Source: Bacteroidales bacterium (GTDB lineage: Bacteria; Bacteroidota; Bacteroidia; Bacteroidales; VadinHA17). Taken from it: a stretch of 5,719 nucleotides of DNA. The number at the start of each line of letters is the position of its first letter. Positions within the stretch are counted from its first letter, which is position 1. The translations under genes were made by a program, and so were the position numbers. The stretch lies in the NCBI GenBank assembly GCA_013314865.1, contig JABUEV010000179.1, forward strand, positions 1 through 5,719, written 5' to 3'. Below, one piece after another: positions 1 through 5,719 of the stretch. Under the pieces are notes generated by a model. It did not search any database. It was not told where the DNA came from and was given only the letters and a program-made list of their open reading frames with translations.

Positions 1-80
1 TCCTTCAGAAGCTATATCAAGATACCCGTTTTCAATGCAATACCTTCCAAAAGAAACTAAACAGTCATAAAGGTGCATAA
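1..80 (+). other. Left edge: possible 3' tail of an upstream gene plus leader of the polyferredoxin gene
   Basis: All three plus frames are open from the edge and close just before the first complete gene, with stops at 58-60, 68-70 and 78-80. An upstream gene could therefore end in any of them: 21, 11 or 1 bases before the ATG at 82. The short peptides (for example one ending PKETKQS) carry no motif I recognise, and codon usage does not separate the frames. I see no terminator hairpin and no convincing promoter here. That fits a transcript entering from the left, but 80 bases are too few to prove it. Confidence 0.3.
69..73 (+). promoter_or_regulatory. Ribosome-binding site supporting the ATG at 82
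   Basis: AAAGG lies 8 bases before the ATG at 82, which is good spacing. The in-frame GTG at 73 overlaps this motif and has no spaced Shine-Dalgarno of its own. This decides the start in favour of 82 over 73. Confidence 0.5.
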
Positions 81-81
81 T

Positions 82-1416
82 ATGACGGAAGAAAGTTTTA
101 TCAGGCCAAGAAAACAGTCAGGTATTAAAGGAATGTTGCCCTACATTCTGTTATTTATAATGCTTATATGGCATGCGGTAATATTTGCGCAGGACAGGTT
201 CCCCCGGCCTGAATTCGAATCAGGATATACTTATCCGGAACATCAGATGCCTTTGCAGAGAGCTCCGGTATGGCAATATATTGACCTTGCAGTGCTTGTT
301 TCAGCACTTTCTGTTGCTTCATGGCTTGCCCTGAAAAGACGTTCAAGGAATGGATTGCTTTGGCTTTCGGTGTTTTCGCTCGCATATTTTGGCTTTTTCC
401 GCGAAGGCTGTATCTGCCCTGTGGGATCTGTTCAGAATGTATCCCTTGCATTATTTAATACAGGTTATACCATTCCTCTCACTGTTCTGCTTTTCTTCCT
501 TCTGCCATTGGCGTTTGCACTGGCTTTCGGAAGAGTATTTTGTGCAGGAGTGTGCCCCCTGGGCGCAATCCAGGAGCTGACTGGAATCTATCCTGTAAAA
601 CTTCCAAGGATTGTTGAATCTATAATGATTTCGGTGCCTTTTATATATCTGGGTATTTCAGTCCTATCCGCAGCCACCGAAAGTCAGTTCCTTATTTGCA
701 GGTATGATCCGTTTGTAGGAATCTTCAGGCTAGATGCATCTTATACAATGATTATCTTCGGCATACTTCTGCTTGCTGCAGGTGTTTTCATTAACAGGCC
801 ATACTGCAGATACCTTTGTCCTTATGGCGTATTGTTAAACATTTTTTCAAGGTTTTCGCAAAAGCATCTTACCATTACTCCTGCAGAATGTATTGATTGC
901 CGGCTGTGCGAAAACGCCTGTCCCTATGATGCTATTCTGTTTTCGGACACTGGAACACCTCCGGCAGACCCTGCCAGGCAAAGAAAAAGGTTTATAACAT
1001 ATATTCTGCTTGTTCCATTCTTTGCATTAGGCGGTTTATTAATTTTCAGGGAGGTATCCCCTGCTCTTTCAGCTCTTAACGGCAATGTCAGGCTTGCAAA
1101 GGAAATAAGAATTGAAAAGGAGACCGGGGTTCCGGCATTGTCAAAGGCTGCCGTGGCATTCAAGGAAGCAGGAAAGACAGAAAATGAGCTTTTTAACGAA
1201 GAGATTAGAATTAGAGAAAGATATAAAAAAGGGGCTTCATGGGTGGGACTTCTGCTGGGCCTTTCATTTGGATTCAGCCTGGTTGCACTCACAACAAGAA
1301 CATCTAGAACCATTTATGAACCACACAAAGGAAAATGCTACAGTTGCGGAAGATGTTTCAGTTATTGCCCTGTTCACATTAAAAAAGTTGAGGATGATAA
1401 AAATAGGAGAAAGTGA
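82..1416 (+). CDS. NapH/NosR/CcoG-type multi-pass membrane polyferredoxin
   Basis: This is a 444-residue membrane iron-sulfur protein, likely an electron carrier between a quinone or extracytoplasmic partner and cytosolic donors or acceptors. About eight hydrophobic helices are visible (roughly residues 18-36, 66-84, 91-107, 130-149, 181-198, 220-237, 304-322 and 385-403). Family-type CxxxCP motifs lie at C154-C158 and C242-C246. Two CxxCxxCxxxCP [4Fe-4S] sites lie at C270/273/276/280 and C419/422/425/429. With the N-terminus inside, both CxxxCP motifs and both ferredoxin sites face the cytoplasm, while C110-x-C112-P and C206 (in CRYDPF) face outward. The two ferredoxin sites are split by a helix pair and a charged outer loop of about 60 residues, unlike the tandem sites of NapH. 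There is no N-terminal FMN domain as in NosR. The gene sits directly before a membrane propeller gene and a NADH-oxidoreductase operon. The start at 82 is chosen for its AAAGG; GTG 73 is the alternative. The family is confident; the partner and direction of electron flow are not known. Confidence 0.88.
   Translation: MTEESFIRPRKQSGIKGMLPYILLFIMLIWHAVIFAQDRFPRPEFESGYTYPEHQMPLQRAPVWQYIDLAVLVSALSVASWLALKRRSRNGLLWLSVFSLAYFGFFREGCICPVGSVQNVSLALFNTGYTIPLTVLLFFLLPLAFALAFGRVFCAGVCPLGAIQELTGIYPVKLPRIVESIMISVPFIYLGISVLSAATESQFLICRYDPFVGIFRLDASYTMIIFGILLLAAGVFINRPYCRYLCPYGVLLNIFSRFSQKHLTITPAECIDCRLCENACPYDAILFSDTGTPPADPARQRKRFITYILLVPFFALGGLLIFREVSPALSALNGNVRLAKEIRIEKETGVPALSKAAVAFKEAGKTENELFNEEIRIRERYKKGASWVGLLLGLSFGFSLVALTTRTSRTIYEPHKGKCYSCGRCFSYCPVHIKKVEDDKNRRK
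1405..1409 (+). promoter_or_regulatory. Possible ribosome-binding site for the propeller gene
   Basis: AGGAG lies inside the last codons of the polyferredoxin gene, 14 bases before the ATG at 1424, which is rather long spacing. The alternative ATG at 1394 has only a GAGG touching the start codon, too close to work as a Shine-Dalgarno. The site therefore weakly favours 1424. Confidence 0.35.
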
Positions 1417-1423
1417 CCTTAAG

Positions 1424-3103
1424 ATGCTAAGAGGTATCAGTACAGGGGCTGCGCTGTTTACATTGATTGTTGCCCTTACCATGCTTTTCAGCGTTATCCA
1501 GCTGAAAACGATAGACCCTCTTGACAATAAAGCTTTAAATGCCATAAAGGAACAATATGACAGAGATCCTGACAATGCACTGATAGCTGAACAGGTAAGA
1601 TCTTTGGACCTTATGGCCCGGAAAGCATATTTTGCATCACGGCGGCAGGTTGAGACGGGGGCCTATCTTCTTGTTGCAGGAGCTGTCGTGTTTCTTTTAT
1701 GCCAGAGACTTATTGCTGAAAGCAAAAAAACATTGCCCTCTGTTCCGGGAGAAAAGCAGGACCAGCTGACCTACAATACCAGATATGCCCGGTATCTGGC
1801 TGGTACTGTGGCATTTCTGACAATAGCGGCAATTGCTTCCTCCTTTATTCTGAGAAGCACTCTTCCTGATTTGTCAGGCAAGAGTACAGCCAAAGCTGAA
1901 AAAATTAAAGAAAATAAAGGTACTATAGTGGCCGGTTCCGATTCCTTTCAACCTGATGCGGTCAACTATCCTTTCTTCAGAGGACAGGATGGAAGAGCAA
2001 CAGCTGGCGGAACCGGTTATCCTGTAAACTGGGATGGAGAAAGCGGAACCAATATAAAATGGAAAATAACTGTGCCAAAAAATGGCCAGAGTTCGCCTGT
2101 TATATGGGGTGACAAACTATTTATCACAGGTTCTGACGGTAATACCTGCGAAGTATATTGTATAAACAAGAATTCAGGCAAAATTGAATGGACAGCCCCC
2201 GCATCAGGACTCGAAGGAGAACCTGAAGCACCGCCTGAGACTGACCAGGAAACAGGTCTTGCTGCATCTTCTCCTGCAACTGACGGGAAAAGCGTCTGTG
2301 CCATCTTTGCAAACGGAAATCTCGTTTGCCTCGATTTGGATGGAAACAGAAAATGGGCAAAAAACATCGGTAAACCTGTAAACATATATGGCTATTCAAG
2401 TTCACTGGTCATATATAACGGCATCGTGATAGTGCAGTTCGATTCTGACGAAAAAGTTTCACTTATGGGATTTGATCCTGAAACAGGCGAACTGAAATAT
2501 GAAACTATCAGACGCGGGCGTCCGGTATGGTCTTCGCCTGTCATTGCAACATTTGACGGACAGCCGCAGGTAATTATTAACGGAAATCCGGAAGTCACTG
2601 CTTTTGACCCTCTCACAGGAAATGAACTATGGACGGTGCAGTGCCTTACTGGTGATGTTGCTCCTTCACTTGCTGTCAACAGCAAAATGGTGTATGCAGT
2701 CACTGATTATGCTATGCTGGCAGCGATAAAACCCGGAACAGGCGCATCTATCGTCTGGAATGACAACATGTTTACTCCGAATGTGTCGAGCCCGGCTGCA
2801 AATGACAATTTCCTTTTCATTTCAACCGGAAATGGAGATGTGGCTTGCTATGATGCAATGAAAGGGGACACTTTATGGACTCGTTATGTAATGGATCAGT
2901 TTTACGCCTCTCCTGTGATAGCTGAAGATAAGGTGTATATGCTCGACCGAAGCGGGGTCATGCATATCCTGAAAGCAGGTCCGGTTTATGAGGTTATAGC
3001 TGAATCACCGATTGGCGAGCCGGCGGATTGCACTCCGGCATTCTCGGAAAAAGCAGTGTTTATAAGAGGTAAGAATAATCTTTATTGTATTTCGGAAAAT
3101 TGA
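1424..3103 (+). CDS. Membrane-anchored PQQ-like (BamB-like) beta-propeller protein
   Basis: The product is 559 residues. The N-terminal third has three predicted transmembrane helices (about 5-27, 79-97 and 124-143). An outer loop between the first two (about 28-78) is rich in charge and probably helical. After helix 3 the chain is predicted to leave the membrane, and from about residue 180 it shows repeated PQQ-like propeller blades: an opening FFRGQDG at 184-190, then recurrent SSPV-type strands, hydrophobic/Gly-Asp turns and W-closing patterns such as IKW, IEW, RKW, ELW and TLW. This suggests about seven blades running to the C-terminus. I see no c-type haem CxxCH and no vicinal-cysteine signature of quinoprotein alcohol dehydrogenases, so a scaffold or partner-binding role is more likely than PQQ catalysis. 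The gap to the preceding gene is 7 bases. An in-frame ATG at 1394 would add ten residues and overlap that gene by 23 bases. The fold is confident; the function is unknown. Confidence 0.82.
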   Translation: MLRGISTGAALFTLIVALTMLFSVIQLKTIDPLDNKALNAIKEQYDRDPDNALIAEQVRSLDLMARKAYFASRRQVETGAYLLVAGAVVFLLCQRLIAESKKTLPSVPGEKQDQLTYNTRYARYLAGTVAFLTIAAIASSFILRSTLPDLSGKSTAKAEKIKENKGTIVAGSDSFQPDAVNYPFFRGQDGRATAGGTGYPVNWDGESGTNIKWKITVPKNGQSSPVIWGDKLFITGSDGNTCEVYCINKNSGKIEWTAPASGLEGEPEAPPETDQETGLAASSPATDGKSVCAIFANGNLVCLDLDGNRKWAKNIGKPVNIYGYSSSLVIYNGIVIVQFDSDEKVSLMGFDPETGELKYETIRRGRPVWSSPVIATFDGQPQVIINGNPEVTAFDPLTGNELWTVQCLTGDVAPSLAVNSKMVYAVTDYAMLAAIKPGTGASIVWNDNMFTPNVSSPAANDNFLFISTGNGDVACYDAMKGDTLWTRYVMDQFYASPVIAEDKVYMLDRSGVMHILKAGPVYEVIAESPIGEPADCTPAFSEKAVFIRGKNNLYCISEN

Positions 3104-5520
3104 AAACGGAAGAAAAAGAAATAAATAAATGTAACTGCGGAAGCGCAGTGTTAACTCCAGAGGAGATAACAGCCGTTGTTGAAAATGCCGTCAAAGAAAC
3201 AGGAAGTGGCAGGGATAAGGTAATCCCTCTTCTCCAGAAAATCCAGGACAGACTGAATTACATTCCTTCTGAGGCCCTTAAACATATCTGCAGGATTACG
3301 GAAATAACGCCGGGACAAATATCCGGAGTTTCAACTTTTTACTCCCAGTTCCGTCATATACCTTCAGGCCTTCATACAATAAAGGTATGCATGGGTACAG
3401 CATGCCATGTGAAAGGATCACAGCTTATCGCGGAAGCCTTCAGAAGAGATTTAAAAATAACCGAAGAAAAGAATTCGTCGCCTGACAATCTGTTTTCTAT
3501 AGAGGAGGTTGCCTGCCTCGGTTGCTGTACTCTTGCTCCTGTGGTGCAGATTGACGGAAAAACTTACGGACATGTAAAACCTACTCAGGTAAAGGAAATT
3601 GTCACAGATTTTATTCATTATTCCAAAGGCAGTAAGGAAAAGACGGTAACAGCCGAAGTCACAAGCCATGATGCTGAGGTCCGCATCGGGCTTGGTTCAT
3701 GCTGTGTGGCCGGAGGAAGCAGGGATATTCTCTCCAGGCTCAGCGAAATAAGGGAAATTTATGATTTAAACATAAAAATAAAGCCTGTCGGATGCGTTGG
3801 CGTCTGCAACCAGACGCCCCTGCTTGAAATTGTCACTTCTGACGAGGTCAGCTCAAGATATACAAATGTAAAAAAGGAACAGGTTGAGGAGATACTTCTT
3901 AAACATGTAAAACCCCGGTCAATCGATAAGAAGATAAAGTTTCACATTAATGACCTTGCCGGAACATTCATTTCGGATGACCTTGTTAAGAGCCCTGTAA
4001 ATCTGAAAGGTGAGATCAGGGAACAATATCTCAGAAACTTCCTGACCCCTCAGCTTCATCTGGCTACCATAAACAGCGGCATTATCTCACCTGACTCGTA
4101 TGAAGAGTATTTGCTTTTGGGAGGCTTCAGCGCACTCCGCAAGGTAATTTTCTCGGAAAATCCTGAATGGGTTACCGCTGAAATTAAAAAGAGCGGCTTG
4201 AGAGGCCGCGGAGGTGCCGGATTTCTTACAGGAAGAAAATGGGAAATATCTGCTTCCCAAACTGCAAAACCAAAATATGTCGTCTGCAACGGAGATGAAG
4301 GTGATCCTGGAGCTTTCATGGACAGGATGCTTCTTGAGTCATTCCCGTTCAGAATTATTGAAGGCATGCTGATAGCTGGCTTTGCTGCCGGAGCAGAAAA
4401 AGGGATTTTCTATATCAGGGCTGAATACCCTCTGGCAGTATCAAGAGTGAGAAATGCGCTTAAGAAATGCGTCGAAAAAGGAATTGTCGGCAAAAATATT
4501 CTTGGTTCGCAATTTTCATTTGACATTGAAATATTTGAAGGTGCCGGAGCATTTGTATGCGGTGAGGAAACTGCATTAATAGCATCACTTGAGGGTAAAA
4601 GGGGTACTCCCCATCTCAGACCGCCCTACCCTGCTGTAAAAGGATACAAGGGCATGCCTACGCTTGTTAATAACGTTGAGACGCTTGCTCTTGTGCCCTG
4701 GATTATTAATAACGGCAGTGAAGTCTTCAGTTCAGTAGGTACAAAAGACAGCAAAGGCACCAAAGTTTTTGCTCTTGCAGGGAAGATAGCGAGGGGCGGA
4801 CTTATTGAGGTTCCCATGGGAATTACTATACGCGACATAGTGGAAAAGATAGGAAGCGGAGTTGCAGAAGGCAGAACTTTTAAGGCAGTCCAGATCGGAG
4901 GACCCTCGGGCGGATGCATTCCTGCCAGCCTGGCTGACACGCCTGTGGATTATGAAGAACTTACCCGACTTGGCGCAATGATGGGATCGGGAGGAATGGT
5001 GGTTCTGGATGATACCGACTGCATGGTCGATATTGCAAAATATTTCCTGACATTCACACATAAGCAATCATGCGGAAAATGTACCTTCTGCCGTGTTGGT
5101 ACAAAGCAGATGCTTGAAATATTGACCCGGCTAAGCGAGGGTAAAGCTGATTCAACTGAACTGGATGAACTTGAACGGCTCTGCATGGAAGTGAAAAACG
5201 GAAGTCTTTGCGGACTTGGAAAAACAGCACCAAACCCTGTTCTTACCGGACTCAGATACTTCAGGGAAGAATATATGGCACACGTAAAAGGCTTCTGTCC
5301 TGCCAAACGGTGCCGCGACCTTATTAAATATGTGATTTCAGATGACTGCACCGGTTGTACAAAATGTTCACAGGAGTGCCCAGTTAATGCTATTCCATTC
5401 AAACCGTTTGAGAAACATGTCATTGATCAGAACCTGTGCACCAAATGTGACAACTGCAGGGTCGTGTGTCCTGAAAAGGCGGTTGTTATAACAGACCAGA
5501 AAGATGAAAGTTACGATTGA
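3100..5520 (+). CDS. Fused NuoE-NuoF (HydC-HydB-like) NADH-oxidising iron-sulfur flavoprotein
   Basis: From TTG 3100 the product is 806 residues and soluble. Domains in order: a NuoE/HydC thioredoxin-like [2Fe-2S] domain at about 18-170 (C97-x4-C102, C139-x3-C143); a second thioredoxin-like domain as at the N-terminus of HydB, about 190-265 (C201/C202, C232-x-G-x-C236); and the NuoF core, about 340-720. The core has the FMN/NAD glycine-rich GLRGRGGAGF at 366-375, NGDEGDPGAF from 397, EGAGAFVCGEET from 480, an SLBB-like region at about 556-640, and the [4Fe-4S] ligands C658, C661, C664 and C704. A C-terminal 2x[4Fe-4S] ferredoxin follows (C750/753/756/760 and C780/783/786/790). H728, C733 and C738 precede it. 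The expected role is NAD(H) oxidoreduction at FMN, passing electrons to a NuoG/HydA-type partner. The NGDEGDPG wording, HydB-type N-domain and ferredoxin tail point to the HydB group rather than respiratory complex I. E and F subunits are normally separate proteins. There is no in-frame ATG before the conserved core of the E domain. TTG 3100 overlaps the preceding stop (TTGA); TTG 3085 and GTG 3148 are alternatives. Confidence 0.93.
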   Translation: MKTEEKEINKCNCGSAVLTPEEITAVVENAVKETGSGRDKVIPLLQKIQDRLNYIPSEALKHICRITEITPGQISGVSTFYSQFRHIPSGLHTIKVCMGTACHVKGSQLIAEAFRRDLKITEEKNSSPDNLFSIEEVACLGCCTLAPVVQIDGKTYGHVKPTQVKEIVTDFIHYSKGSKEKTVTAEVTSHDAEVRIGLGSCCVAGGSRDILSRLSEIREIYDLNIKIKPVGCVGVCNQTPLLEIVTSDEVSSRYTNVKKEQVEEILLKHVKPRSIDKKIKFHINDLAGTFISDDLVKSPVNLKGEIREQYLRNFLTPQLHLATINSGIISPDSYEEYLLLGGFSALRKVIFSENPEWVTAEIKKSGLRGRGGAGFLTGRKWEISASQTAKPKYVVCNGDEGDPGAFMDRMLLESFPFRIIEGMLIAGFAAGAEKGIFYIRAEYPLAVSRVRNALKKCVEKGIVGKNILGSQFSFDIEIFEGAGAFVCGEETALIASLEGKRGTPHLRPPYPAVKGYKGMPTLVNNVETLALVPWIINNGSEVFSSVGTKDSKGTKVFALAGKIARGGLIEVPMGITIRDIVEKIGSGVAEGRTFKAVQIGGPSGGCIPASLADTPVDYEELTRLGAMMGSGGMVVLDDTDCMVDIAKYFLTFTHKQSCGKCTFCRVGTKQMLEILTRLSEGKADSTELDELERLCMEVKNGSLCGLGKTAPNPVLTGLRYFREEYMAHVKGFCPAKRCRDLIKYVISDDCTGCTKCSQECPVNAIPFKPFEKHVIDQNLCTKCDNCRVVCPEKAVVITDQKDESYD

Positions 5521-5719
5521 CAATATTACAGTTGAAGCTGAAGAGGGCAGTACAATTCTTGAGTGTGCCCGAAGGGCAGGAATTGATATTCCTACTTTAT
5601 GCCACAGGGATGGCATTGAACACTATTCTTCCTGTATGGTGTGCCTGGTTAAGAATAAAAAAAACAACGGCTTTATTCCTTCCTGCTCGGCACTTGCAGA
5701 AGACGGAATGAATATTGAT
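5504..5719 (+). CDS. NuoG/HydA-type iron-sulfur subunit, N-terminal 2Fe-2S domain (partial, cut by window end)
   Basis: The ATG at 5504 opens a frame that stays open to the window edge (72 codons) and overlaps the diaphorase gene by 17 bases. The peptide begins with a ferredoxin-fold strand pair (MKVTIDNITVEAEEG), then TILECARRAGIDIPTLC, and has plant-type [2Fe-2S] ligands C33-x10-C44-x2-C47-x13-C61. This is the N-terminal domain shared by NuoG, HydA of bifurcating [FeFe]-hydrogenases, NAD-dependent formate dehydrogenase alpha subunits and related proteins. It would receive electrons from the fused NuoE-NuoF protein upstream, and the gene overlap suggests coupled translation. The regions that would tell these apart (His-ligated [4Fe-4S] site, H-cluster or molybdopterin domain) are beyond the edge. 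No strong Shine-Dalgarno is visible; AGAAAG directly abuts the ATG. Confidence 0.85.
   Translation, partial: MKVTIDNITVEAEEGSTILECARRAGIDIPTLCHRDGIEHYSSCMVCLVKNKKNNGFIPSCSALAEDGMNID

Noticed and set aside
133..192. Cleavable signal peptide at the N-terminus of the polyferredoxin
   Set aside because: The hydrophobic stretch ending in FAQ resembles one, but this family keeps its first helix. The inside placement of the later CxxxCP motifs agrees with a retained helix.
1112..1393. Upstream extension of the propeller reading frame inside the polyferredoxin gene
   Set aside because: The polyferredoxin frame there encodes a helix and a clear CxxCxxCxxxCP site. The alternative frame gives a low-complexity, non-family peptide, so the frame is open by chance before 1394.
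3388..3408. Possible haem-binding CxxCH in CMGTACH
   Set aside because: The spacing is C-x4-C-H, and these are the first two [2Fe-2S] ligands of the NuoE domain. The protein has no export signal.
4950..5423. Long open frame on the minus strand (157 codons)
   Set aside because: It lies wholly opposite the iron-sulfur ligands of the NuoF domain and ferredoxin tail. Its peptide is serine-rich and matches nothing I recognise. The other minus-strand frames opposite the real genes were rejected on the same grounds.
5518..5711. Plus-strand open frame at 5517-5711 as a small gene
   Set aside because: It overlaps the 2Fe-2S domain reading frame that starts at 5504. Only the latter shows conserved ligands, and the other peptide has no recognisable features.
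3100..5719. Respiratory complex I (nuoE-nuoF-nuoG) assignment
   Set aside because: The E-F fusion, HydB-type extra 2Fe-2S domain, NGDEGDPG motif and C-terminal 2x[4Fe-4S] ferredoxin are not features of standard NuoE/NuoF. The neighbouring membrane genes are not complex I subunits either.

Overview
The window looks like one strand of a dense redox operon from an anaerobic bacterium. All four recognisable genes lie on the plus strand, with junctions that overlap or are separated by only a few bases. Moderate-to-low GC, heavy use of AGA/AGG arginine codons, weak Shine-Dalgarno sequences and a non-ATG start would suit an anaerobic member of the Bacteroidota. That assignment is an inference from style, not from a marker gene.

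Layout: positions 1-80 hold only the possible tail of an upstream gene and the ribosome-binding site of the first complete gene. Positions 82-1416 encode a multi-pass membrane polyferredoxin of the NapH/NosR/CcoG type. Positions 1424-3103 encode a membrane-anchored protein with three predicted transmembrane helices and an extracytoplasmic PQQ-like (BamB-like) beta-propeller. Positions 3100-5520 encode a long fused diaphorase: a complete NuoE/HydC domain, then a HydB-type 2Fe-2S domain, the NuoF FMN/NAD core and a C-terminal 2x[4Fe-4S] ferredoxin. From 5504 to the window end is the beginning of a NuoG/HydA-type protein, of which only the N-terminal plant-type 2Fe-2S domain is visible.

The soluble part (fused E+F subunit plus a NuoG/HydA-like partner) has the architecture of the HydABC/NuoEFG family. 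Members of that family connect NAD(H), and in the bifurcating enzymes also ferredoxin, to a catalytic subunit such as [FeFe]-hydrogenase or formate dehydrogenase. The two membrane genes are not part of the usual HydABC set. The polyferredoxin has cysteine motifs predicted on both membrane faces, and the propeller faces outward. Together they suggest, as a hypothesis, a module that couples a cytosolic NADH/ferredoxin enzyme to the membrane or to an extracytoplasmic redox partner. The catalytic subunit that would decide the reaction lies past the right edge. No RNA genes, mobile elements, CRISPR arrays, long repeats or terminators were seen.
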